A stretch of DNA of 64,000 nucleotides from contig JAENRP010000193.1 of NCBI GenBank assembly GCA_024741835.1, positions 18,221 to 82,220 of the forward strand, read 5' to 3'. The notes under the pieces were generated by a model, which did not search any database, was not told the DNA's origin, and saw only the letters and a list, made by a program, of their open reading frames with translations. A program made the position numbers and the translations under genes. Below, piece after piece: positions 24,442 to 36,839 of this stretch. The DNA comes from Diplocarpon mali (taxonomy: Eukaryota; Ascomycota; Leotiomycetes; Helotiales; Drepanopezizaceae). Position 1 is the stretch's first letter. Each line of letters opens with the position of its first letter.

Positions 24442-24464
24442 ACTCGCGGGCCGGGACCGCGAGT
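24442..24464. repeat. 23-bp palindrome, G1, X1
   Basis: ACTCGCGGGCC and GGACCGCGAGT around a G. Counterpart of 58763. Confidence 0.87.
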
Positions 24465-25827
24465 GAAAATCGGAATTTCTTTATTAGTAGCACTTATACC
24501 TCTCTTTATCGAAACAACTTAATTATAAAGACCTAGGCCAATCAATTAGGGAGGTTTAAGGTAGGCTATAAGCTGATAGGTTCTTCTACTTCTTACTATT
24601 ATAGCTAAGAGGTAGAGTTTATAGTGCATTTAAAGGACTTATTAAGTAAGACTGAACATTATATTATAGAGAAAATAAAAAGGTATAAAGGTCGCGTTAT
24701 CCATAGGGCAAAAGTGATAAAGGTATATTTCTACTTCTTATCTTATAATAAAGAGGAATATACTTATAAAAGCACTATTATCGGTAGTAAAATTGTCAGT
24801 TAGGAAGCGGCATCCGAAGGGTTTAGGCATTACAATTGACCCTTCTTCTTCTATTTCCTTTTGCTATTTATTGCTTAATAATATTGAAAAGAAAGAATTA
24901 TTCTATTTAATCGGCTCTAACGCCTTTAAAGCTTTAGGATCAGCCCTGAATTTTACAGCACCTAGAGATGCCTCTATTATTAATAGGTTGGATTTGCGTA
25001 TCCTTAAAGAGATAAAGAACTGATTATCAAGGTGGATTAGAAAAAGATTAATATCTTCTACTATATAAAGAAGTTTAAAGTATTTAATAGTTTTATTAAT
25101 ATCAAATCCTTTATAATTAAAACTATAGTAAACCGAAAGAGAGCAAATATAAAGGTCGCAAAGTCTTCTCCCTTCGATTCCTACGCTAGAAAGATACTAT
25201 CGAAAGCGAGTCTTTATTATAAAGGACACCTAAATATCATATCGTTCTTTAAGCTTAAGGTTAAGAATAACTGATTAAGGCATATTGCTACAATTACAAA
25301 TGTCCTAATTAATAGATTCCTCTTTGCGTTCTCTTTCTTATAAGATAAAATAGTCTCGCTTAGCATTCGAGAGATTAGGTTCTTGACTTCTATAATTATT
25401 AAAGAATTGAATAATATCTATAGAGGCGAACTCGTCTAAGATAAGCTATTGAATCTATTTAATAGCTCTCTTAATTATCTTTAAAGCAGTAGGAATAGGG
25501 TCTTCTCCTATATTATCGTTTCTAAAACAGTTGCATATAAATATAAAGAAGTTAAGAACTAGCTCCTTTAAGTTATTAAGGAAGGAGTTTAAGCGAGCGC
25601 GTAATCCTTTAGTTTCAAATTGCAAATTAGCTAAAGTAGCTATCAAACGATCTATCCTTTTTAAAGGTTGAGCTAAAATAGGTCATTTAGCTAAAAGAGA
25701 GTCCTTTAAAGATTTTGAAAATTCTAAAGAGGCTGCGCTAAGCGTTTAGGCAGTTTATTCGGCAGCGGTTTCTAAAATCATTTTAACAAAAGGTAGGTTA
25801 GGTCTAGTTTTAAAATTCTTATTTCTA

Positions 25828-25850
25828 ACTCCTAGTCTAGGACCGCGAGT
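25828..25850. repeat. 23-bp palindrome, G1, X1
   Basis: ACTCCTAGTCT and GGACCGCGAGT around an A. Counterpart of 57377. Confidence 0.83.
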
Positions 25851-26696
25851 TAAATTATATAGTTTAGCACTTATTATATCTTTAAATTAAAAAGCGAATT
25901 TCAAGGCAGGCTTAACCATAAATAACCAATTCCCTTCTTTATTATTAAAGAAATCTTATTTAAACCCTATTATAAGAGTCTAGTTCTCTTTTAAAATAAG
26001 CAAACTATAAGCAAAAGCGCAGAGCCTTAGTATATTAATAATAGTACTATTAGGTAAGGTAATATCTATAGCCTAATTTGATCTTTTTATAGCCCTATTA
26101 GCTACTATAAGTACTGCATTAGATAGGCCCACAAATCTGCGACTGCGAATTCGATTGCCTTAGAATTTTACTACTCCTTCTTAAATAATAAAGAAATTAA
26201 GAATCTAAATAGCTCTAGCGGTAGGAGTATTTTCCTTAAGAATTTTTAATAACACTTGTCTTCTATTATTAGAATTAATATTTATTAGAAAGCGCGAACG
26301 AAATAGGAGTCCTCTCTTATTAGTGGCTAAATTATCTAATTATTAAATAGATTCTTCTCTTTTATCTCAGTCTATTTTAAAAGTGTCGGCTAAGGTTATA
26401 TATTAATCTGCGTCAGCTAAGAATTCCTTTTTAAAGATTCCCTTTAATCTTAATTCTTCGGTTAGGAAGTTGTTAAATTGGAGAATTCCAAGGGCCACCT
26501 GGGTTGAAAGGTTGCTAATAGCATTCGCGTAAGCTAAAAGGAGTTTTTATTACTCTATATCTCCTAAGGCTGCGTAGGTCGATTTGAAGCTTTCTAATAA
26601 TGCAATAGCTCTACTATCCTAAGAGAAGTTTATAATTAATGCTTATTTATCCCCTATCGCAGTAGATAAAACCATTTGTAAGTTCTTTAAAGGCAT

Positions 26697-27008
26697 ATTG
26701 CTTATAAAAGATAGGTAGTATAAATAAGAGAGTTTAATAGGGTATAAGAATTAAAAGGGCATATAAGCTGCAATAGGTTTGCTATATATATATTAAGGAA
26801 ATTGGACTTTTTATTTATTATTTAAGGAAAGTAATAGGAATATTATAATTAAAGGCTAATATTAAGAATGTAAAATAAGTTAAAGTAGGTAAGAATTTAA
26901 GGTGATCCTAAAAGATCTATATTTTAAATAATAAAGGAGGCGACCTTGCCGAAAATGTAAAAATAAGGATTAAAGGAAGGTAAGACAATTAATAGGCTAG
27001 GAAATCGT
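26697..27008 (-). other. Spacer between pol and X1, G1
   Basis: AT-rich, with no frame worth reporting. It could hold an internal ribosome entry or splice signal for X1, but nothing specific is visible. Confidence 0.4.
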
Positions 27009-27090
27009 TTAGTATTCCCGCTTACGTTCTTTAGATATTTTAAGAATAATGACTTAAAGTTGCGATTAGTTAGGTATTTTAATATTCTTC

Positions 27091-27113
27091 ACTTGCAGGA
27101 CCGGCTTATAAGT
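27091..27113. repeat. 23-bp palindrome, G1, pol C-terminus
   Basis: ACTTGCAGGAC and GGCTTATAAGT around a C. Counterpart of 50097. Confidence 0.82.
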
Positions 27114-28525
27114 CAAATTGGAAAAATCTTAGTCTTTATCTAAGGGTTTAAAATTGCTTATATTGCCGTCGGTTCCTATAAAGGATTCGGAGGTTATATC
27201 AATTTCTAATTTATCTTCTAAAGGGAATAAGGTCTAGTTGTATTAATAAAAGCGCTTCAGTCGATTAGCTGCAAAGGTTCCTTTAATATCGATTCCGTCA
27301 AGTTCCTAAAGAGAATAGTATCCCTTATCTTTCTACTTAAATTTAACCTTAAATAGACTAAGCTATCGATAGTCAAGTTTAGTATCTACTAATATATTAA
27401 TACTTCTTATAATATCGTAAACTAAGACAAGATCATCTTTTTAAATAGGGTATATTTTAAGTACTTTAAAAGCAGCCTACGCTTCCTTAGCTTTTTCCTA
27501 ATATCGTTTCTTTTATAGAATAATTTCCTTTATATCTATATCTTAGAGCTTAAGTTGTTAGCATCTTATTATAAGCAAATCGGAACGGTTCCGAATTTAA
27601 CTATAGTCGAACAATCTCTAAATAGGCTATTAGGATTTAAGAGGGAGCTATGCCTCTCTACTATAAATAAGGAAGAATAGTATAACTCTAGTCGGTTTGT
27701 AAATTATCGTTCGATAAGTAAAGAGTATTCTATAAAAGCGTTTTATCTAATCCTTAAATCCTTTATAAGTAACTTTAGATAGACTATTAAGAATATTACA
27801 ATATCCTTATTCTACTATTCTATTAGCTTTCGAATTATACGCTAAGATTTGAACCCGTTTAATGCTATATTTTCGTAAGAAAGCTTTAACTACTCCTTTG
27901 TTTTTAAGGCCTCTATTAATAGTTAATCTGCTAAAAAGTCTATAGCAATAGACTACATCTTCCTAAAGGAACTTTGCAATAGATTCAGAGTTAGTAGATC
28001 TTAAAGGTCGTCTTTTAAGCTATCCTAATAGGTCTTCCTTTACTAAAGTAAAATATATTATCCTATTCTTAGTAGTTAATACTTATATAATATTAAGGCT
28101 GACTTTGTAAAAAAGGCCTAATAGCTAAGTTAGGAATAAAGGATTTTCCTTACGATTAGGTTTTCGTTTCTAATAAGGGATGCAACTCTTTATAAAAGCT
28201 TTACAGTCCTTAAAAGAGCCTTTCTAAAAGAATTTTCTTAAGAGTTAGTAGTAAGTAGACTTAGCTCCTTAGTAGCCAGTTTCCTTATAAATATCTTAAA
28301 TAGCCTTAGCCCTTAGTTTTTCATTATCTAAGCAGAGTTATATAAGGAATGAGTTATCGCTCCTTTTAAACAATTGTCTTCCTTGCATTAGATAAATTAG
28401 AGCTTTAACTTTGAATTTCTGAAAATCCTTAAGAGCAACTGTCTTTAGTCATTTAAATATAATTAAAAACTTTGCGATTTCTTTAGAGTCACTTAAGTAG
28501 TTAAGTAATAAAATTCTCTTATTTG

Positions 28526-28548
28526 ATTTGCAGGCTAGGCCCGCGAGT
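28526..28548. repeat. 23-bp palindrome, G1, pol RH-INT linker, shifted phase
   Basis: ATTTGCAGGCT and GGCCCGCGAGT around an A. It lies in an open stretch and is read as RLAGLACK, not T-x-x-P-G. Counterpart of 48662. Confidence 0.82.
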
Positions 28549-29293
28549 CGAGTCCTTTTAAGGCGATATATCAATAGATAACCAACTTCGTTTTCTACCC
28601 ACTTATTAATATCTGTTTCATCTTTTTTAATTAAATTAAAAGGGTAAGGCCAAGTTCTTTTTAAAAGGCCGTTAGCGGTAGTATTTTTCGTTCTTAGAAT
28701 ATATTTGACTTCAAAGTCCATTAGTCTTATTTAAGCAATCCATTTTATTAGCAAAGCTCTTAGTAGGTCGCTTATAGCTCTATTCAATTGTTCTACTAGC
28801 ACTTTAGCATCAGTTTTAAGAATGAAGTAAATGCTATAGAGGTCACTTCTTATCTTTTTCATCGCCTTTAAAGCGCCTTTACATTCCTATTTAATAATAT
28901 TATACTTTATCTCTACTAGATTCTAAAGACTACTTTCAAAGCAAGCTAGATGTCTTTTCTATTAGCTATCAGCTTATTAAAGGATAGCACCCTATCCAAT
29001 TAAGCTTGCGTCAACTATTAGTATAATTGGCCTAGCGTCGGCTCTATAGTCTATTTTAATTAAACAAGGCGCCTTAAGCAACGCTTGCTTTAGTTGTTTC
29101 ATAGCCTCTATTTAAGGTTTCTCCTATTAAAACTCAGCCCCTTTCTGAAATAAGGAATAAATAGGTACTGCCTTTTTAGTAAAATCCTTGATTCAAATAT
29201 AATAGTATACTATAACTCTAATAAACGCGCGAGCTTCTGCTATATTGTTATACCTCTTCCATTTGTCGATTTTAAGTACTTTAGCCTTCTAAG

Positions 29294-29600
29294 TGTAACG
29301 GCTGCACCTCCACTTAGTGCAATTACCTAGGAGTACGGCGTTCTAAGGTTTCGCAATCTCGATTCGATATAGGGTTTTCTCGAATCGACCCCAAAGGTGC
29401 AAAAGGATATTCTTACATAATATCACATAAGCGGGCAATAGAGCTCCTAGCTGCTATGTATATAAGGAAGAAGGGCTCTCCCCTAAGGAGGGTTCTCTAA
29501 CTTCTTCGTTTCCTTCGTATTAGACCTATAGAATACGCCTTTTGCACTACTTCTTGCTCTTATACTTAATCTTGCACTTTAGCAGTTCTATATCATTATA
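29294..29600 (+). repeat. 5' LTR of gypsy D (307 bp)
   Basis: It starts TGTAACGGCTGCACC and ends TATCATTATA; the intact ends are TGTAACG...CGTTACA. It matches 36533-36839 closely. Confidence 0.94.
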
Positions 29601-29908
29601 TTAAACGAAGAAGTTCTTCTCCGCCAGGGATAGCTTTTAATAATATCCTATCCCTTTGAAAAATCGATTCGCGGTTGTTTCGACTTTCGATAGAGTTAGG
29701 ATCCTAGAGATCTCTTAAATAAACTGGAAGCTTAAGTGTAGCTTATTAACTAGTATAATCGAAGAACGCTTTTATTAGCCGGATTTTCTCAATTACTCCT
29801 TTTGTAGAAGTGCTATAGGCAGAAGTTAAGAGAGCACTATACTACCAGAACCCTTTTTCTATAAAACCCCTTTTTAACCAAATCCCTACTGAAACCAAAA
29901 TCGGTAAA

Positions 29909-31330
29909 ATGAATTCCCTATTAGCCGGAAGTTAGCAAATACGGAATATACCTAGTTCGTTCGGAGGACCAGCTTCTATAGGGAGTACCCCTACCCCAGC
30001 TCCTAAAGCCGGACCTTCCTCCGCCTCCAAGGGCAAGAGACCATAACGCTACAGCCGAGCCAACTAAGATAAACGAGACTTTTCGAACCCGAACGTCTTA
30101 TAAGGAATAGTCTTAGGTTTAAAGGAATCTATATAACGCTAAGACTAATCTAATCGATAATTGTAAAGCGAGATTAGCAGGATTGCCTAGGCTATCTCTA
30201 GCCTAAAGACCCTAGCTTATCAAAGCTAAGAGACAGCTTAGCGCATATATTAGACTACTAAGCGAGATTCCACCTACCCTTAAGATACCTAGCCTCCTTT
30301 GGAAGTTGATATAGATACAAAACGGCTAAAAATTCAGCTGACCGAAAAGATCACCCCCCTTAATAATAGAACCTCCCTAATGTATAAGCAGTAGTTAGCT
30401 TTAGTCTGAGACCAATTATAAATTAATACCGACTTATATCCGAATAAGCGAGCTCGCCGAGCCCTTATTTAGGGATCTACTATAGGATAAGCCTAAACGT
30501 ACCTCGAACCCTAGTACCTTTTGGAGACTAACCCCTTCTAGAACTATTAAGAAATAGTAGAACTGCTAAGCAGTTACTTTTTAACTAGCTAAGAGGTGGA
30601 CCTATTTCGATCCACTTTTCATTACCTTTATATAAGAGAAGCTAGTCATTCTAAAGAAACTTTCCCTTAGTTTCAGGCCCAATTCTAATTTATTGCAATC
30701 TAGGGAGAGGTCTTAAGATCTAAGTAGTTCTTCTTTATATAGAATAAGATTACCCCCTAGCTTAGAGCTACCTGCGCCTTAGCTAAGGCCTCTTAAGGGA
30801 AGGACTATACTATTATAATTAACTAATTGAATGCCCTCGATGCTAAATGCTAAAGCAATTAACTTCTTAACCCTTTGATTAGAAGCAAGGCGACCTTAGT
30901 ATTATACCAAAAGACATCTGGTTCGCTCCTTAATAAGACCGCTCGCGGTCTAAGCGCCGGAAGTACCACCTAAGTCTCTGGGATACCAGCCCTAAAGCCG
31001 ACTACCCCTTTTCGCTAAAATACGCTAGCTAAGGCTAATTCTCTTACTTTACCCCTTAAGCAAGCCACCTACTAGACCTATGGCAAAACTAATCACTATA
31101 AGACTAAGTGCCCTTCTATAGGCAAGATTAATGCCTTAGAAGATGCAAAGGAAGCTGATCTAACTCTAGACTCAATTAAGAATAGGGTCGAAACAGAAGA
31201 AGATTAGGAAAATAAAAAGGCCTAGGAAAAGACTCCTACTTAGGCCTATAAAAGTGCGACTTATCAAAGCTAGATCTCAACTCTTTAATAAAAGGGAAGC
31301 AATTCCTAACCTCTTATACTATTAGTATAA
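29909..31330 (+). pseudogene. Decayed gypsy gag, D
   Basis: ATG 29909 opens MNSLLAGS, followed by a Pro/Ser-rich segment (TPTPAPKAGPSSAS). The capsid region lies at about 30420-30870 (RALIQGSTIG, TYLEP, FQNYQEIVELL). The zinc knuckle at 31070-31111 keeps the exact C-x2-C-x4-H-x4-C spacing. Its first two Cys codons now read TAC and TAT (Tyr), as TpG-to-TpA change predicts. It overlaps or abuts pol, which is in the next frame. Confidence 0.8.
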
Positions 31331-34300
31331 ATGGACTTAGAGTATTATTATTAGCTTTAATAGATACTAAAGCCCTTAATTACCTATTTCTAAATTGTTC
31401 CCTTTCCGTACGTCTTTCGAAAGCGACCGGCTCTTAAATTCTTCCTCTTCCAGCCCCTATTCCTATCTATAGATTTTAAAATACTATTTGCGCGCAAGCT
31501 ACGCACTATATGCGCTTTCACTTGACAATTGATAGAAGGCGTATTTACAACTGCCCTTAGGTTATTCTTGACCTAGGCTAGCGCAACGCTATTATTAGAG
31601 TTAAATGGATACGCCGATTCCGACTTAAACTTAACCTAAAGGAAAACCGATTCTTATAGCCTTTGTATTACCCCCTATCTCCCCGATTTGCAAAGGAAAT
31701 CGTCATTCGTCTTCCTCCTTTTAAAGGACTTCGGATCCGATCCGATTATCAAGCTGATATCAATCGTAGAGAATAAGAAATAGCTATAGACGAAGCTCGA
31801 TAGATTAATAGAAGATAGTCCTGCGTCAATTTAATAGCTCTAGCTAAGCGCAAGATCCTTATTGCTATTACTAGGCTAGCGCCCTTGCCTATAACTAAGC
31901 TAGATTTAGGAAAACAGTCTAATACGAATTGATTACAATCTGACCCTATTCGCAAATGCCTTAAAGCTATAGTTCTTATTTGCGAAATCAGTACTAATGC
32001 CTTTTATTATAATATAAAGCGTAAGGAGATAGAGTTCTTTTAAACTAGTATTTATAAAGTGGATAGGATTTTAAAGGAAAGATATAAGCTTAAGAATCCT
32101 AATGTTGAAAAGCTAATCAACGATCGACTCCTAAAATAGTACCGATCTTTAAAATAAGCCTTCTTAAAAAGGGATATAGATACCCTCCCTTCTTATCAGT
32201 ACTATAATTATAAGATATAGCTAGAAGGGCCCTTGCCTGATACCTATTCGCCCCTCTACTATCAATCTACTAAAGAGCTTAAGGTTATAAAGGAGTACTT
32301 ACTCGAGAATTTAGATAAAGGCTTTATTGAGACAAGTACTAGCCCCTTTGCTTCGCTAATGCTATTTGTAAAGAAGGCCGACGGTAGCCTCTGATTTTAT
32401 ATAGACTATTAGAAGCTAAACGCACTAACTTAGAAGGACGCTTATCTGATTCTGAGGATAGACGAGCTTTTAAGGCGAGTATCCAAAGCCAAGATCTTTA
32501 TAAAACTAGATATTTAAGCCGCTTTCAATCAGATACAAATGGACCCCGAATCGGAGGAATATACTACCTTTCGAATAAGGTACAGATCCTACAAATGCAA
32601 GGTTCTCCTATTCGGCCTCTATAATAGACCTGGTACTTATTAGCAGTATATAAATAATATTCTTTTAAATTACTTAAATGATTTTTACATAGCGTATTTA
32701 AACGATATTTTAATTTACTTAAAGAATATTAAAGAGCACTAGGGTCATATTAAAAAGGTGCTAAAACAACTCTTGAACGCTAGCCTTTAAGCAGATATTA
32801 AGAAGTGCGAGTTCTATATTACTTAAACTTAATATCTTAAATACGTTCTAATAATAACTAGGATCGAACTAGACTTTAAAAAGGTCGAACCGCTGCGCAA
32901 TTAAAAGTACTTGAAAACTGTTACTAAAGTAAAGTCCTACTTAGGATTTTGCAAGTTCTACTGATAATTCATTTGCAACTTTAGGCTAATCGCTAAACCC
33001 CTCTTAATTCTAACCCGACTGACGGTACCTTGGAATTAGATAGAAGAGTGCCGAATCGCTTTTAAAGAGCTTTGCAAGCAGTTGCTCTCGATTTAGCGGA
33101 TTTACCATTTTGACCCTAACTTACTTATAAAGCTAGAAACTAATACTTTTAATAGCATTATCGCTAGAGTACTTTCTTAGCAATACTCCGATAAGCAATA
33201 GTACCTAATTGGCTTCTATTTACATATACTCTCTAGCTATAAACCTAATTAGGAAATATATAATAAGGAACTCTTTGCTATCGTTAAATCCTATTATAAA
33301 TAGAGACCTAAGCTTATATTACTTAAGGAGCGAGTTGATATTTACTCAGATCACCGCTCCCTTAAGTACTTTATAACTACTAAGGTTCTAACCGCGAAAT
33401 AGTGCCGATAGATGGAATTCCTATTTGACTTCAATTTTCGAATCGTATACACTCTTAGTAAAGATAACTGGAAGGCCGATATTCTTAGCTGCTAAGAGTA
33501 GGATATGCCGGTTTATAAGCAAGCGAAGCTAAATAGCCAATCCTGGGTTCTGATTTCCCTAGCCCGGTTGGACCTCCGAATTAATACCGAACTGGCCGAC
33601 AAATTTCTCGCCGAATCTGCCGAAGGCACCCTTGCCCTAATATCAACCGATAATCCCGATTCGACCCTAAATCAACCTAAGGATTCCTTTGATTTGATTA
33701 AGAAGCTTTATTAAAACAATTGCAAATCCTTTCAAGAGATTTGTACCAACCTTCCTAAGAATTACTCTTTAAAAGATAGATTGCTTTACTTTAAGGAGCG
33801 TCTTTGCGTACGCCGCAATACTCCCTTATACACTCGTCTAATTTAAAAAGCTTATAACCAACCTTTAAGTGCGCACCCTAGTAGCTTAAAGACCTACTAG
33901 CTTCTTGCTCTTAAGTACTATTGGGTCAGGATAGGTTCGGACTGTAAAAGACTTATCGCAAACTGCAGACCTTATCAATTTTCGCATTCGAAGACAATTA
34001 AGTAATAAGGCCTCCTATAGCCCCTTCCTATTCCTAATTATCCTATATAGCACTTATATATAGATTTTAAGGATTTCCCTCCTAATAAGTACAGTTTTGA
34101 TCGAATCCTGGTTTTTATAAACCGACTTAATAAGAGCGCTATTACAATTCCTTATTAAAAAGATATCAACGCTTAAGGAACTGCCCGATTATTCGTTCAA
34201 TAGATATATCGATTCGGCCATACTCTAGAGACAATTACCTTAGACCGAGGCCCTTAGTTCGTCTCCTTATTTTAAAGAGAGTTCTATTATATTATCAATA

Positions 34301-35223
34301 TTAAGATTAAACTCTCTATAGCATACTATAAGGAAACTGATAGCCAAACGGAGATTATAAACAAGTATATTAATTTAAGGCTAAGGCCTTTTATTAATTA
34401 CTATTAAGATAATTAGAGTGAACTGATTCTATTAATAGATTATACGCAATCGACTCTACCTTACGCTTTAATCGGTATGACCTTATATTAGCTTAAGTAT
34501 AGAGTTGCACCTTAGACAAGTTAGGACTAGATCTCTTTAAAAACGTCTAGCCTATAGGAGAAATTGAACTAGGCAGAAGCTAAGCTAATAGCAGAGAGGA
34601 TGCACGCAACTTAGGAAGTAGCAAAAGGCAATATAAAACGCGCCTAAGAGAAAATGCGTAAGTCTATGAATTAATATTAAAGGGAGATTAATTAGAAACC
34701 TAAAGATATAGTCTACCTTTTAATAAAAAATCTTAAGAACTACCGCCCTAATAGGAAACTGGCCAATCAATAGGATAGTCCTTTCAAGGTTCTTAAGAAG
34801 GTAGGCAATTCATATTAGATCAAGCTGCCTATAGGTTCTACTATATATAATATCTTTGCACTAGAGCTATTATTTAAAGATCCGCAGAACCCTTTACTAG
34901 GTTAGGAATAATCCTAGCCTACTATAGAAAAGATTACTAAGTAAGAAGAGTATAAAGTGTCCAAGATACTAGGTATACGCCTATTTCAAGGAAAGCTAAA
35001 GTACTAGGTCAAATGGACTAGTTATAACCCTGATTCAAGTTGGTATTGCGCCTCAAATTTTATAGGATCCTTATATAAGATTCGCGACTTTTATCAGACC
35101 AATTCTATAAAGCTAGGACCACCTTAGAACCTATAAGCTTGGCTAAAGGCTTAGGAAAGTAGTATAGATAATTATAATCACTTAGAAGATAATAGGCTAA
35201 ATGCGAAACGGATTAGTAAATAA
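31300..35223 (+). pseudogene. Decayed gypsy pol with chromodomain, D
   Basis: Frame phase of 32341. Protease LALIDTKALNYLF is near 31351. RT is at about 32280-32900, with box AYLNDILIY (first Asp lost) and a CpG-type TGA at 32392 in SL*FYIDY. RNase H is at about 33110-33480 (KLETNTFNSIIARVLS, VDIYSDHRSLKYF). An open 69-codon stretch, 33505-33714, follows RNase H. The integrase zinc region reads SAHPSSLKTYQLL then NCRPYQ; the core has YIDFKDF, ITLDRGPQF and ETDSQTEI. The chromodomain at about 34951-35075 has YKVSKILGIR then YQVKWTSYNPDSSW. The frame ends near TAA 35221. Confidence 0.87.
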
Positions 35224-35329
35224 ATCTAAAAATATAAATAAAAAAAAGGAGAAAAATAATAAAAATAGAAAAATAATAACGCTAGGCCAACTGCCTCCTC
35301 CCTTTACAACTCCTCCAACCCCTTCTCCT

Positions 35330-36290
35330 TTGCGCTTAAGGAGACAAGCTCTAACTCTATTCTAAAGCTAGAGCTTGCCTCTTAAATACGCCCTCGCTTA
35401 GAATAACCCTGACCTCCTCCTTTTGCCGCTGCTAGCGCCGCCCTACTAGCCGCCGCGCCTGACGCTACCCTTGCTACTACAAGCCCCTCTCCTCTTATAA
35501 GAGACTCTGCTACTATAGCGGTCTGCTCTACCGACGCAGCAATAGACCTTAGGAGGCCTAGTATAGTTCGGCTGGATTGCTCTAACCTTACTAGCTAGGA
35601 CTTAATAAGGTTACTACGCTCCTATTAGAAAGTCAGCGGTCGATTTAATACTAATTCGGGTTTAACTTATAGCAACTGTCGCCTAGATCCCCTTTAGCTA
35701 GCTTGCTATAGCCTTAGCTATAAAGTAGAGCTCCGTAAGGCTAGCACGCTCTAGTTAGGAGCGGCTAGTCAAAGCCTTTGCGCTGGCTATTAGCAGGAGG
35801 TTGATAAGAATCCGGGCGCGCTAGACCGCCTCCTAATAGAGCATCTCGCAGTTCCCTGCCGAAACTACACGCGCATCCTTATCGTTGTTATTATCATCCC
35901 CCTTTTGCTACTAAGGAGCCTTCCCCTGCTACTCCTTAAAGGCCGCGGATAGCGCTGCAAACTCCTTACTAATATAGGAGGGAAGTTATAAATAAGTATT
36001 AGCGCGACTAAGTCTCTAGACTCGATTTAGGATACTTATAAGGATGCACTCCGCCTTTTGCTCCTAGCACTAGTAGCACTTCTTACTACGCTTTGATTCA
36101 AACTCGCACTTATACGTAATATCGCGCATAAGGCGCCGTACGTACTAGTAATAATAAACGCAATAGGCTATCGCAAGGGCGCCCGATAGCAGGGGAATTG
36201 GCACTATACGTATTAGACGCGATTCGACCCTAGACTAGGGCAAACTTACTTATAGTAGTTAGTAGTAGTAGTAGTAATTGTTTCTACTAC
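35330..36290 (-). pseudogene. Antisense Cys-rich gene at the 3' end of gypsy D
   Basis: On the minus strand one frame reads clearly as protein, with TAG standing for Gln. It begins with LLSGALAIAYCVYYY then RRLMRDITYK. A Cys cluster near 36080-36125 has C-x9-C-x2-C-x6-C spacing (KKCYQCQEQKAECIL with TAG read as Gln). LSAAFKEQQGKAP and an Asp/Asn-rich stretch (KGDDNNNDKDARV) follow at about 35870-35960. Stops are TAG only here. It lies between pol and the 3' LTR, opposite in direction. I cannot name the function; a small zinc-binding protein is plausible. Confidence 0.5.
36253..36279. repeat. GTA/TAG microsatellite in gypsy D
   Basis: Tandem TAG units (about eight), followed by a CTACTACTA counterpart, lie just upstream of the antisense gene's first recognisable part. 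Confidence 0.7.
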
Positions 36291-36517
36291 TATACATTAG
36301 CCTTACGCTATAGTAGTAGGAGTAGGAGACCTATGCGATTATATGCAGTTATTATACTAAGGAAGGAAGATCCTGCAAGAGGAAAAACAAATTTAAGTAT
36401 ATAATACGACTTGCGCTAAACCAAATATAAAACAGTACTATTCGCATAATAACGCGCTAAGTACATTACTACATAAAAATCATTATAACCTACTAACGCT
36501 TATAGGCAAGCGTTTTC

Positions 36518-36529
36518 AAAGGGGGGAGG
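36518..36529 (+). other. Polypurine tract, gypsy D
   Basis: AAAGGGGGGAGG stands 3 bp before the 3' LTR. Confidence 0.8.
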
Positions 36530-36532
36530 TAG

Positions 36533-36839
36533 TATAATAGCTGCACCTCCACTTAGTGCAATTACCTAGGAGTATAGCATTCTAAGGTTTCGCAATCTCG
36601 ATTCAATGCAGGGTTTTCTCAAATCGACCCTAAAGGTGCAAAAGGATATTCTTACATAATATTATATAAGCGGGCAATAGAGCTCCTAGCTACTATATAT
36701 ATAAGGAAGAAGGGCTCTCCCCTAAGGAGGGTTTTCTAACTTCTTCGTTTCCTTCGTATTAGACCTATAGAATACGCCTTTTGCACCACTTCTTGCTCTT
36801 ATACTTGATCTTGCACTTTGGCGGTTCTGTGTCGTTATA
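36533..36839 (+). repeat. 3' LTR of gypsy D (307 bp)
   Basis: It starts TATAATAGCTGCACC, the altered form of TGTGACGGCTGCACC, and ends TGTGTCGTTATA. It keeps more GC near its end than the 5' LTR. Confidence 0.94.

Larger units (their letters stand above)
23334..26696 (-). pseudogene. X1, unknown large gene of G1
   Basis: I do not recognise the family. The frame starts at ATG 26696 (MPLKNLQMVLSTAIG) and ends at TGA 23336-23334: 3363 bp, 1120 codons. It begins about 310 bp after the pol stop. Conserved blocks shared with X2 lie in the same order: NFSQD near codon 24, DFLTKELRLKGI, LLKILKEN then AKAIQIL, VLDFF then DEFAFINIIQFF, and FSLIQQVLQMHYRLYL. Three palindromes lie in frame (23557, 24442, 25828), each read as T-x-x-P-G/S-x-x-V. 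The 23350-24700 part is less altered by RIP than the G2 copy. Function is unknown. Confidence 0.62.
29294..36839 (+). mobile_element. Gypsy D, chromovirus nested in G1 pol
   Basis: 7546 bp with 307-bp LTRs and duplication CTAAG at 29289-29293 and 36840-36844. Gene order is gag, pol with chromodomain, then about 1.3 kb holding an antisense reading frame, then the polypurine tract and LTR. It is inserted against the direction of G1. G2 lacks it at the matching site, so it arrived after G1. It contains no 23-bp palindromes that I could find. Confidence 0.95.

Noticed and set aside
24793..25023. 76-codon frame open in both G copies (also 58204-58434), opposite to X1
   Set aside because: It lies antisense to the X1 blocks that align with X2. 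Its conservation is explained by X1 and by the two copies being the same family.
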